The notes under the pieces were generated by a model. It made no database searches. It was given only the letters and a program-made list of their open reading frames with translations, and was not told the origin of the DNA. The position numbers and the translations under genes are program-made. Below, piece after piece: positions 54,411-64,000 of a DNA stretch of 64,000 nucleotides; position 1 is the stretch's first letter, and the number at the start of each line of letters is the position of its first letter. The DNA lies in NCBI GenBank assembly GCA_963971405.1, contig OZ020487.1, positions 43,993,039 through 44,057,038 on the forward strand, written 5' to 3'. Source of the DNA: Psococerastis gibbosa (Eukaryota > Arthropoda > Insecta > Psocodea > Psocidae).

Positions 54411-55561
54411 TTTAAGCTGTTTACAAAATATTTTGCGATCTCAGCCCTACATTGACATTGACGCAGCCACAGTTTTTCTTTCTAGAATAACAGAGTACGG
54501 TACGTGCCATCGGCAATACTTTGGTTTCTCTCTTGAAGACTTCTTCAAGTCGAGGAGAAAACTGGAGATGGTTCCTTTTAGAGCGAGAGAAAGTGTACGG
54601 ACATGCGCAGTGGGGTGTGTTTACCCCTTAGTCAACTGAAAACCCCGTCTTCACTATGGGATATCGCCACATTTTTCACTGCAACGGACCAAATACAATT
54701 TTCCAAAGCTTTTGAACGAAAGTTTTATCGATCGGGGGGAAACACCCCGAGAAATCCTTTCTGATAGCTTTTCCCGTCCTACCCTACGCTAGCATTCAAC
54801 CTTTTGCCTGGATTCCTGTCTGCTCACCCTTATTTTGTTTATCTTTTGAAGAAAGTGTAAATAAATAGTAAAGCTAGATTTTCCTTTTGCGTCGCGTCTT
54901 CCCCTATATAGTATCCATCGATGAATATGATTTTCAAAATACAGCCTCCTCTTTATTTTTTCAATAAAAGGCGTCTATAATTTTATTATCGTTTATTTCA
55001 GTGTTGGCGGGATCAGTTCGAATAGGACAGAACTTCAGGTGCAAACCGCACCCCATCGCACTACGCCATTTTTTTGTAAAACTTTCATAGGAAATATTTA
55101 TTTTAGAGTTATGAAAAAATTGTTGCAGAAGAAATATCCCATTTTGATGCATAATATGTTATCTTCGAAGTATCTGAGCTTCTGAGCAATGCCTTATGTT
55201 CTCAGAGGCGAAGACGCGAGAATTCCTAATCTGTACCTCCTCGAGGTGAAGATGGAAGGGCGCAGTGGCGACTCAACAGATAGGGGACCGAGTTTCAGCC
55301 GGGATAAACGAAAAGCACAGTCTTCACTTAGCAGGGCACTCTTTCATCTTAGCGTTCGGAGACTTGCCTCGAAGGCGGAGGAACTCAGCAATGAAGGGGC
55401 AACGGCATAACGACGTAGAAGGTAGAAAGTCGGCATGACTGCAATTGATAGAAGAGGCATTTCAAGAATGTGTCAATAACACAGATTGGCCATAGTTTTG
55501 AAACTCCTTCCACCGGACACTCACAAACATTTTTTTGTTCAAATCAAGTTTAAATAATTTT
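54411..55561. other. No supported gene
   Basis: Plus-strand frames at 54394-54639 and 55189-55410 look somewhat coding-like (the second has a Ser/Arg-rich stretch, SSLSRALFHLSVRRLASKAE), but they match nothing I recognise and have no clear splice context. Confidence 0.4.
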
Positions 55562-55828
55562 GGCGGGTATTCCACCGGCGATTTCACTCCAAATTTGATT
55601 TTGTCATTGACGTTTTCTTCGTTTTAAGGAGACAATATGTAGATACTTAACTTATCTATTATAAATTAAGTTAAAATATGGTAGCAGACATCATTAATAA
55701 GTCTCTACCATATTATAACTTGATTTATAATAGATAAGTTAACTATCTACATAGTAGTCTCCTTAAAACAAAACAAACGTCAATGACCAAATCAAATTTG
55801 AAGTAAAATCGCCGGTGGAACACCCGCC
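55562..55828. mobile_element. Hairpin miniature element, 267 bp
   Basis: Arms GGCGGGTATTCCACCGGCGA and TCGCCGGTGGAACACCCGCC, continuing TTGACGTTT, AAGGAGAC and AACTTATCTATTATAAA with their complements. The centre has ATGGTAGCAGACAT followed by TCTCTACCAT. Flanks are TTT and AAA. It shares end design and central motif with 2669 and 5696. Confidence 0.8.
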
Positions 55829-56539
55829 AAAGAAATTCGTAGTGGTGGTGGTATCAAATTTGGTCTTATAAAAGATACAAAATAGCTGTAGCGCACTGCT
55901 TGTTGCATGTCATTCTATTTTAGTATTTAAACACCAAGTATTTAACAATGTAATCTATATCAAACACTAAATCATACGAGGTGCTCACCATACCCAATCT
56001 CTCATTATGTCAAAGAGATTTGAATTAGAAATATAGTTTTGGGGGTTAAAAGGGCTCAACTTCCTCCAAAATATAAATAGATGTGGCCTTGAGTTTAATG
56101 CGTTTTTCGAAACAATTTTTGTTTGTTTCCAGACATCAACACAACAGTTTAGAGAGCAACTTTAAGCTACGTGGCTTTTATCTGTATTCTTACAGTTAAC
56201 GGGGTTATGTAAACAGGGAAGTATTAATGGTCTGTTGTCGGAGGGAAGGGGTGGAGGTTTTGGAGCTAGGTTAGGGGACTTCCACTATTGGTCATAGAAA
56301 ATACTTAAGTTGGGGATACATAAGTGTAAGTAGGAATAAGACTCGAAACCATACTTAATATTATTATTTAGAGTGTTGAGCTGACATAGGTCTGGGGACC
56401 CTTTGAACAGCATAATTATTGGGATCACATCAGTGTACCCCAATCAATCATATTAAGACCTTTGCCAATTTAATAACAGTCGAAAAACAGCAGCTTAACC
56501 TTGTTAGCAAAGACAACCATATCCTTCAATGGCAAGTCA

Positions 56540-56762
56540 ATTAGATCGACTTGGTCGATGTAGGCAGCCCTAAAACAGTCCAACCGCGCCACCCACGGTT
56601 TCCTCGGACTCATTGCAGTGCCGGCAGATGGCAGGGCCTCCATGACCCATTTCGGCCATGTCCATGTGTATTGTGGGCTCTGAACAAACCATGGCCAGTA
56701 ACCAGGGCTGCGGTCGTTCGATCCGTCGCTCCACCGACATTCGTATCCATACTTAGTTAACT
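56540..56762 (-). mobile_element. Possible LINE zinc-knuckle fragment
   Basis: The minus strand encodes GHGGPAICRHCNESEETVGG. 'C..C.....ET' is the motif found after RNase H in Jockey/R1/I-type LINEs. No clean RT sequence adjoins it. Confidence 0.4.
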
Positions 56763-56764
56763 CT

Positions 56765-56911
56765 GTTAAATTGGGTCAGTATCAAGCCTGTCTCAGCTTG
56801 TCCATTATCGCTAGAAGATGGTGTTGGTTGACACAAATCGAGAACGTATACCACTCGAACTAAAACCTTTCGGGTGAAAGTTAGAGTCCGTACCACTACT
56901 CTAAATGCCCC
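56765..56911 (+). mobile_element. Repeat D fragment joined to inverted SINE-A fragment
   Basis: 56775-56850 has CCTGTCTCAGCTTGTCCATT; 56862-56911 has CCTTTCGGGTGAAAGTTAGA, the SINE-A head in minus orientation. The same D-then-inverted-A order occurs at 58797-59073. Confidence 0.6.
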
Positions 56912-57169
56912 TCTTTGCCAGTTTTTATGTATGCCCGTCTATCCCTCTGCTCTTCGTGTCCTTCAAGCTCTAAATGGGCAAGCACCCAGGCTCATGGAAG
57001 CCGTCCTCCACATCAACCAACCACTGCTTTCTTAGATGGTCGGGCGTCCGTCGTCCTCCCCGTTGCTGATTAGTGGCTCTAGCATCTGGCATTCGTTACA
57101 AGATGACCTGGCCAACGCAAACGCGCTCTCTTAGTCTGTCTAAGGTCAGGTTTCAAACTTCCTCTCCCT

Positions 57170-57365
57170 TCCGCGTGGGAGGGGGTCGCCGCGGACCCAT
57201 TTCTTGCCATCACCCTGGTCAAGCGCTAATGTCTTGAGTTCAGCCATTGTTTTTCCTCTTGCTCCGGTGAGTTGTTAGACTCTTTCCTCGAACGTTGTCC
57301 TCGGTCTACTGATGGGTCTTGTGGCCTTGCTTCCGCCAGCCTCCGGGTGGTCCTATTCCCAAAAT
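57170..57365 (-). mobile_element. LINE 3' fragment, second family
   Basis: Inverted match of 17150-17340. The minus frame is open for about 90 codons (NRTTRRLAEARPQDPSVDRG), but this is not obviously the LINE frame. Confidence 0.55.
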
Positions 57366-58560
57366 AAGAGAAGTGAAAAATGTTCGCCCAAAATAAAATT
57401 ATCACATGCGTCTGGGGCCCAAAATTCTCCACGCCCCGAGGCCCATTGATTCTCTCTACGGCACTGCGCCCTCTTGGGGCCATTCCCTTCATAAAGTCCA
57501 TGTGAGGAACACTGAAAGGCTAGGCTATGCATTGCTAGATAGTGGTGCCATTCTATATATTTCTTACTGATACTTCCCAAGAGATAGTGGGACCGGGGCT
57601 TAACGATTCACATATATAGTTGGCAACAAATACATACCTACCTAAGAGTACAATACCATGTTGCTAAAAAAAATATTCTATGGTGCTCAAACACACATCT
57701 GCTTATAAATTTCATTATAAATACTCATGCTTAGAAGAGCAGAGTTGATACCAACCAGGAACTAAGTTCAAAGTTCAACATAGGTAAACCAACCCCTAAG
57801 CGGACCGTAATGAAAAGTGCTGGGGGTTGCCATAGCGTATTATAACTCGGCTACGTCTTTTTACCGTGCGGTTGTAGAAATTTTGACATTGGACTAGCTG
57901 TTTATCCGTTAGCCGGGTATTCATGTGTACGGCGACGTTGCCGAATTGTACAAAATGCACATCTGTCGCCTCGACTGAGTCTCCAGTACTCCAGTATTGA
58001 CATGCATCGTTTATACGACATGCTAGTCGTGCAACCCGTATCTAGTATTTTGCAATGGGTCGTTTATGGACTCACGACGGCCTGTTCAAAGATTGAGGTT
58101 GTGGCCTGTGGGAGTAAGCCAAAGGGGTGTTAAGTTAGGCAGTGGGTCTTTGTTGATTACTTAAGGGGAGTTGCCATTGGTCGATCTCAGGTACGTGGTT
58201 GGCTTCCATTTGCCGCCTTTCTCCATTTTCTTCCCTCATCAGCTATCTTCTTACTACTTACTAACTAGCCAACGCCCACCCTTGACAGGTTAGCCATTTG
58301 GTGACGCACTGACCAGTGTGGGTGAGATGTCTCCACGAAGCTGTTGTCCTCCGTCGGTGGGTCGAGTGCCAAGGCTGGACAGTGGGGTAGGTGGGCAGCG
58401 GTCATTTTTGGTTCGTCGCTGTTGGCACCCCTCTGGCTAACATGATGCAGCCACCAAGCTATGTATCGCCAGGACCCAAAACAGAAGGTAATCTTCCTAT
58501 TTGATTGCCAGTCAGCAATATACGAACTTGCCACCACCAAGCTATAGACCGCAGTTAAAC
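57366..58560. other. No supported gene
   Basis: Moderate-GC non-coding sequence, possibly decayed LINE between the fragments at 57170 and 58560. Nothing firmer can be said. Confidence 0.35.
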
Positions 58561-58725
58561 ACTACCTACTCTGTCGGTCAAGACAATCCATGCCTCTATG
58601 AGGGCAGGGTGGCACTTCACATTACAATCGATTCCAAGCCACGTCGGGATCGACGGAAACGAGAGAGCTGACGAACTGGCAAGAAAGGGGACACGGACTT
58701 CGGCTATCTTCTTGGCTTACTGCAC
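58560..58725 (+). mobile_element. LINE RNase H fragment
   Basis: Encodes HFTLQSIPSHVGIDGNERAD then ELARKGTRTSA. 'W(I)PSHVGI.GNE.ADELA..G' is the C-terminal part of the RNase H domain in Jockey/I/R1-type LINEs, including the conserved His and Asp. Upstream and downstream domains are not present. Confidence 0.85.
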
Positions 58726-58796
58726 ACAGTCAGGTACACATTCGAAAATATACTAGGTTTTGATCTTCAAAGACTACCAATATTCGAAGACTCTTA

Positions 58797-59073
58797 TCTG
58801 TAGGTACATGATTAAGCCATGCTTTTGCCTGTTTCATTGCGCCAAGTAAGCTTGTCTCAGCTTGTCCATTATCGCTTGTAGCAGGTGTAGGTTGACATCG
58901 AGGACATATACCAGTTTGCCAATGGCCAAAAATTCATACGGAAACAATAGAAATAGTGTCCAATATCTATGGGGTCATATTGGACAAGGGACCAGAAAAT
59001 GTAACATGTGTGGGACTCGAACCAACAACCTTTCGGGTGAAAGTCGGAGTCTATACCACTACTCTACATGTCC
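58797..59073. mobile_element. Repeat D copy joined to inverted SINE-A head
   Basis: 58797-58990 is repeat D on plus (TTAAGCCATGCTTTTGCCTG, AGCTTGTCCATTATCGCTTG, GGTTGACATCGAGGACATAT). At 58991 it passes into the SINE-A head in minus orientation (GTGTGGGACTCGAACCAACA, CCTTTCGGGTGAAAGTC, ending TACATGTCC). Confidence 0.7.
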
Positions 59074-59170
59074 ATATTGATGTTAGCCTTCGAATAAAAG
59101 TTGTTCTTTGAATATTTACAGCAAGAATTATTTTATTTCTGGTGTTGTATTTATAAATAAATATATATTG

Positions 59171-59355
59171 ACTTTTTGTTCTTTTACTAAGCCAACCTAG
59201 CGGAGTTAGGGCTATAAAGAGCTATAACACTTATACTCAACTAGGAAGGACCACCTGCTTTAAATGCCCTCCAAAGCATGGCCAGAAAATTTAGCAAGTG
59301 TGGGACTCGAACCGACAACCTATCAGACGAAAGTCAGAGTCTGCTGTCTGACATG
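59171..59355 (-). mobile_element. SINE-A copy
   Basis: Minus copy: tail GACTTTTTGTTCTTTTACTA, body CCTAGCGGAGTTAGGG, GGCCAGAAAA, B box GGACTCGAACC. The head is decayed. Confidence 0.8.
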
Positions 59356-60008
59356 TGTTTATCTAGGTTGAATAAGTGTTCATTTTTATCAACTACCTCT
59401 TTGGCATACAAAAGAATTCGAAAAACATGGCAATGTAATGAACTGAAAGGACGGTACCATTAAGATTAAACTTCGCTATTCCGAGTCCCTTTCCTAGCTG
59501 AGTCGTCACTAAATACTAATTGTGCAAATCGAGGCCGACATTTTTGTAAGAAACACATGTGCGGCAAAACCCGCTAGGCTCCACCTACAACCGCTAAGGT
59601 CCTTTTTCATTAGGTACACTCGAGTCTAGGCACTGAAAATAAAGAATTCTAGGAATCTGCAGGATGCGCAACACATGTGTTCATTCCAAGTCAAAAACAT
59701 TTGTCACCCGCAGTGGTGGCTCGTCCACAAGGATACTGGGGCAGCTACCCTCCCAAAATTTTGGGGTATATGATATGAAATAAATAAAAATGTCCTATAA
59801 TGTCACTAAAAAGTGAAAATACAACTGATAAAATGGAACTATGGCACCAGTCATTTCATAAATCACCAAAAACGCCAGTGCTAAGGCATCAGACCAAAGT
59901 GCCCAGAAACTCCACGTCGATATTGACAAGCGAATACCAATACGGTGCTGTCGTGCCGACGAACCTCCATGAGGATAAAGCGCAGTAAAATAAAAGTGAA
60001 GTAAGTCA
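59356..60008. other. No gene seen
   Basis: Non-coding. 59930-59990 (CGACGAACCTCCATGAGGAT, AAAGCGCAGTAAAATAAAAG) is shared, inverted, with 26630-26690, so an extra low-copy repeat lies beside SINE-A in both places. Confidence 0.45.
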
Positions 60009-60212
60009 GGACATGTGGAGTAGTGGTACTGACTCTGACTTTCACCCTAAAAGTTGTTGGTTCTAGTCCAACACTTGCTACATTTTCTGGCCATGCTTCG
60101 GAGGCATGTAAAGCAGGCGGTCCCTGGCCTTCTTAGTTGAGTGTAAGAGAGGGTTACATAGCCCTAACTCCGCTACATTGGCTTAGTAATAGAACAAAAA
60201 GTCATTTATTTA
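60009..60212 (+). mobile_element. SINE-A copy, full length
   Basis: GGACATGTGGAGTAGTGGTA head, TTTCACCCTAAAAG, B box GGTTCTAGTCC (one change), body GGCCATGCTTCGGAGGC, CCTAACTCCGCTA, tail AACAAAAAGTCATTTATTTA. Confidence 0.85.
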
Positions 60213-61929
60213 AGAAAGAGTCCTATAACACATTTTCACATATTTGAATTCCCCGGTATAAGGCCGTACACATACAGTACATTAAAAAAAAAATATTTGA
60301 AAGAGTGCAGTGTAACACCTCCTTTCATGATAAAATCTCTTGGTTTTAAAACTGCAACTTAACTCCTTCATCCGCCCGATCTTTCATTTGTCAAACGCCA
60401 ACAGAGCCTGTTTCAAAATCAATAACCAAAATTCCACCGGCATTTTCATCACAATAATTAACAGAAACCGAAAAAAAAGACATTCGGGAACACCCACAAA
60501 AGCTGGAGACAGTTGCCAAGACACTTCATTCATTGCCCGTTGCGTTCTAATCTACACCGGGCTACCTAACAATTTAAAAAAAAAAAAAATGAAATAGTCC
60601 AACATACAAAAGCCGTAATTCAAATGTAATGTCTACCAAATATATTTTGGGAGCTGTCGCATCTAATTTCATTTTTTTTATAATTTTTGGCAACGAGACG
60701 CTCATTTTCTCTATTGAAAACACAAAAGCGGATGGTTTTATGACCCGTCTGCGTTTCGCTTATGACTGGAACTCTAGAAATGCGTTTCAAACGTAACGAT
60801 GCTTGAGTTATATACATAAGTCTGATTTTTTAATGGGTTGAGTCATTCCTTTCCTATGAATGTGTGTCGCATCCACGACACATTTTTATTTCTGTTCATT
60901 ACAACGTCAATATATAGCTAACACATTTAGCTGGCTTTTTAAAGCTTTATCCTGAATGAATGTTTCAGTGGCGTATACAACCAATATTTTGTTGATAGGG
61001 GAGGGGGAGCATTGGCATGACTGTCATATGATCGCGATTGAAATGAATTAAATTACGGTGAAAACGGAACTTCATAAAACTTATTGCGTTTTGTACAATA
61101 CGAGTATACAGCACATTTCTGCATGCATTGCATTATATATTAGGATATGGTAAAAATTTCCACCCTAAAACGGGCCTAGCCCATAAGGAAAAGCGACAAA
61201 ACTGTAAAGAACCGGTCCGAGTTTACTCGAACATGCTTTCCAATTTATCAATTAGTAGGGAGAGAAAATGAATAATTTCATGGTAAATAATTTTCCTACG
61301 GTTAAATTTCGGATATCTCGGGGGGGGGGGGGGTGTCCACCTGACGTCACTGGAGGTGAGGTAACCTCAATATATTTAAAACACATTACAACACAGTAAA
61401 AATGGCAGGGCAGGCAATTTCAGCATTTCAGCGTGAAGTTTCTATCATTTTTTCAAAAAAATATTTTTGCGCAAAAGCAAGTAGGTTTTTGGGAAAGCCA
61501 ACTGTCCGGTTTCGTTACTCAACTTAACACCTAAAACATGCCTGAAGGTAGAAATCATCGATAGTAAAGTTTCGCAGAAATATTATTTTTTAGTCATTTT
61601 CCATTAAAATTAAGTTATTTTTATTTTTTTACCCCCAGAAGCAAACTATCAAGGGGTAAGCGACCCCCCGCATTTTATCAACATTAAGAACCAATCAATC
61701 AATCAATCTTTGTCCATGGCCCACCAAGGTGGGATAGACCCGGATCGCCAATCTGCGATGGAAGAGGCGTGTAATGAAGAAGATTGTTTCTGGGAAAGTG
61801 GTAAGCAACATTAAGAAGTACGCTTTCACAACGACCACGGCCTATCATCTCGGATTTTAAAATTGGAAGCTTCTGCGTTCTATATTAAATGTAAAACGGG
61901 CATAATTATTGTTTTTTTTGTATGCTTCA
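60213..61929. other. No gene seen
   Basis: Non-coding, A/T-rich. A 14-G run at 61320 is hAT-MITE-like without ends. 61815-61850 (CGACCACGGCCTATCATC) is a scrap of the family at 25647. Confidence 0.45.
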
Positions 61930-62175
61930 TCCCGTGGCTGGAGACCGTTATAAATATGGCTGCTAGTGTAGCCTTATGCACAAGATAAGTCGGCAATTTG
62001 GCGGGGAAAATAGCCTGCACAAGCTAAGTAAAGAGTTTTTGACCGGGTCCAGGTATCCGTTCTGCTATGCTGCAATGTGTAAGACTTATATTTTTTGCGT
62101 TGGTACTTATCTCTGATAGTTGGCTAATGGTTAACGGGTGCCTCGTAAGGCATATTATGGCTTCCACCACTCCAG
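61930..62175 (-). repeat. Inverted copy of the TTAA element interior
   Basis: CATCCCGTGGCTGGAGACCG, GGCTGCTAGTGTAGCC, GACCGGGTCCAGGTATCCG, TTAACGGGTGCCTCGTAAGG match 31530-31800 reversed. The GGCCAAACCGG ends are not present. Confidence 0.75.
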
Positions 62176-62524
62176 TTAATATATGTCTATGGTATGCTTC
62201 AACATAATATATATATTTTTTTCAGCCGGTACCCCCAGCACTGGGAGCATTTCATAGAAAGAATACAATACAACATTAAAGAAAATAATCGTTTTTACCG
62301 GAATACTGGATGTAAGCCCCATAATGGAGGCTTGTGGCAGGATTCGCCAAAAGACTACAAACCGTTATTATAGTACGAACTACATTATTACAAGTGTAAA
62401 TAAAATAATAATAATAATACAGTTATATAATAATATTAATAATAATCACTTCACTTTCTTTCCCTGTACAGTAAACCCCGGACAAGGTGCAATATATTGA
62501 AAAAAATTAATAATAAAGTCTTAT

Positions 62525-62690
62525 ACGGCCTTCGATGGCATAGTGGTAGCTTGTTCGAATACTTGCGCGAGTCTCTACACATCATGCGATCGGCGACCTG
62601 TCGTAACTCAACACAGGTATTACCTACTGATGTGACTTAAGAGGTTACTCGGATACATTCATTGAATTGTTTGTATGCGAATAATCTGTT
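62525..62690 (+). mobile_element. SINE-B copy, best A box
   Basis: GGCCTTCGATGGCATAGTGG head (A box TGGCATAGTGG), ACTTGCGCGAGTCTCTACAC, CATGCGATCGGCGACCTGTC, tail CGGATACATTCATTGAATTG. Confidence 0.75.
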
Positions 62691-63699
62691 ACACGTATAA
62701 CATAGAAAAAAATTGAATTTATTAAATATAGATAGAGCTAGGTTAGGGCCTACAGCCCTCTCCTACACCCAACTATATATATACTGTGTATCAACGATAG
62801 TTTAATTGAAAGATTTGTATACCGTATAACAAATACAACATTCATACCGAATATCAGTCATACCTACGATAACAGTCACACTAATTCAAATTTGCTACCA
62901 TCCACGTTCATTTTCTCACACATTCACACGCAGTGTCGTTTACCAATATACAGCATGTGAAAGAAACAAGATTGAATGGTGCGGAGGGTATTATAGAATT
63001 ACATTGGGAGAGCAGTAAACTCTACAACGAAATAAAACGCAGCGTCTGACACGCTGCACATGGGGTTCGTATACGGCACAAAGGTAAACAGAGTACACAG
63101 GATGTACGGCTGCGGGCTGTAGAAACCTTTTACAGACAATATGCAGATGCCTCCTCTCTGCTCAAACACATTTTATATTTCTACCTCTACTAGTATATCT
63201 CATTTTAAAACGTTAATGCACTTTTAACTTATTCTGACACTGGCCATAGCAAGGTGGATCCACCACAACAGAGCCTGTTCAAAACAGTAGGAAACTTTGT
63301 AGTGGGCACAACGTTGGCAGGGAAAAATATCTACTATTTTGTATACTTCCGTCCTCGGACTGAAAGGAAGGTTCTATAAAGGTTGTGCACATTGAAGACA
63401 GAGATGCGCCCATGAACTATTGTTACCAGGGTTACCAATGTGGAATTTTGGATCTGAACGGAGCTGACCTGTGATATTGGAAACCCCTTATAATAGGTTG
63501 GTTTATATTTGTTATTTAATTTAATAACTAATTTATAAGAATATTGTTCTTTCTATTGGTAGAGGACTACTTCTTACACCACACTTTACAGGTAAGGTGC
63601 TTTTCATCTATATAATTATAATTTTTCCATTGACTTTAACCATCAATTCGGTAAATTTCTGCCATCTATCAGGTTCACTGACCCCCGACTAGTATATGC
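62691..63699. other. No gene; diverged SINE-C at 63243-63345
   Basis: AAGGTGGATCCACCACAACA, GAGCCTGTTCAAAAC, GTGGGCACAACGTTGGCAGG resemble an old SINE-C start. The remainder is non-coding. Confidence 0.4.
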
Positions 63700-63895
63700 A
63701 CTTGGTTGTCATGGTAAGCTTGTCTCAGATTGTCCATTATCGCTTGTAGCAAGTGTAGGTTGACATCGAGGACATATACCAGCCAAAATTTCATACGGAA
63801 ACAATACAAATAATGTCCGAAATCCTTGGGGTCGTTGGCATTGGACAAGCGACCAAAAGTAAGCCTAGGTCCTAAAAAAGCCCTTCAGGATATTA
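63700..63895 (+). mobile_element. Repeat D copy
   Basis: TGGTAAGCTTGTCTCAGATT, GTAGGTTGACATCGAGGACA, TTTCATACGGAAACAATACA, GGACAAGCGACCAAAAG, CCTAAAAAAGCCCTTC. Confidence 0.75.
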
Positions 63896-63946
63896 CAATA
63901 TTATATTCACTGGACACCTACACCAAGACAAAAAATTCCTCGTATG

Positions 63947-64000
63947 GGCCTTCTTCTTCAAGTCACAGCCGGATGGCTGGTTAGCAGCAACATGTGACTT
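63947..64000 (-). mobile_element. LINE 3' tip, cut by the window end
   Basis: The reverse complement reads GTTGCTGCTAACCAGCCATC then GTGACTTGAAGAAGAAGG, matching the last bases of the 22074 LINE (GTTGCTGCCAACCAATCG..AAGAAGAAG). The rest lies outside the window. Confidence 0.6.

Noticed and set aside
54394-55410. Two plus-strand frames as host exons
   Set aside because: Composition is mildly coding-like, but there are no supported splice sites linking them and no domain.
1-64000. Retrovirus, LTR element or Polinton copies
   Set aside because: No capsid, protease, integrase or envelope-like stretch and no long direct terminal repeats were recognised; all reverse-transcriptase-like pieces are of the LINE type.
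1-64000. CRISPR arrays, operons or bacterial contamination
   Set aside because: Direct repeats here are minisatellites or transposons, and the coding evidence is spliced eukaryotic.

Overview
The window is nuclear DNA from an animal, most likely an insect. It has long non-coding stretches, spliced exons with GT/AG borders, tRNA-derived SINEs, fragments of non-LTR retrotransposon reverse transcriptase and RNase H, and many hairpin-type DNA transposons. Several of these (poly-C hAT-like miniature elements, and a hAT whose end reads as a typical 'wrong-base' CAGCGGTTCCCAACC terminus) are of a style common in sap-sucking Hemiptera. That narrower placement is inference and weak. There is no bacterial-style operon, no CRISPR array, no rRNA and no convincing functional tRNA gene.

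Only one host gene can be supported: the 5' part of a Tet (ten-eleven translocation, 5-methylcytosine dioxygenase) gene on the minus strand. Five coding exons lie at 40541-40226, 38470-38363, 36760-36182, 35905-35633 and 33019-32829. Joined, they give exactly 489 codons. The first four introns are all phase 1 and the fifth is phase 0. The fifth exon carries an eight-cysteine CXXC zinc finger of the TET/CXXC4 type, which identifies the gene. The dioxygenase domain was not found and must lie beyond a long intron, towards or past position 1. Intron 4 holds two further copies of the 3' part of exon 4. One has lost its donor and reading frame. The other keeps a donor and could act as a 45-nt, frame-neutral microexon.

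The rest is repeats. Left arm (1-32800): several SINE families, LINE 3' fragments, hAT, TTAA-site, TA-site and Harbinger-like miniature elements, two tRNA-containing inverted dimers near 14.0 and 15.7 kb, and a DDE transposase relic whose catalytic-Asp segment has expanded into a 72-bp minisatellite near 21 kb. Middle (32800-41000): Tet, with a 116-bp tandem repeat in intron 2 and foldback elements in introns 1 and 2. Right arm (41000-64000): more of the same families, a spacerless 112-bp perfect palindrome at 48.6 kb, a (GA)n microsatellite, LINE RNase H and 3' fragments, and recent SINE copies with intact target-site duplications.

Coordinates of splice sites, terminal repeats and target-site duplications were read directly from the bases. 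Family names for repeats are inferred from termini and duplications, without any database search. I saw no retrovirus, LTR element or Polinton that I could support.
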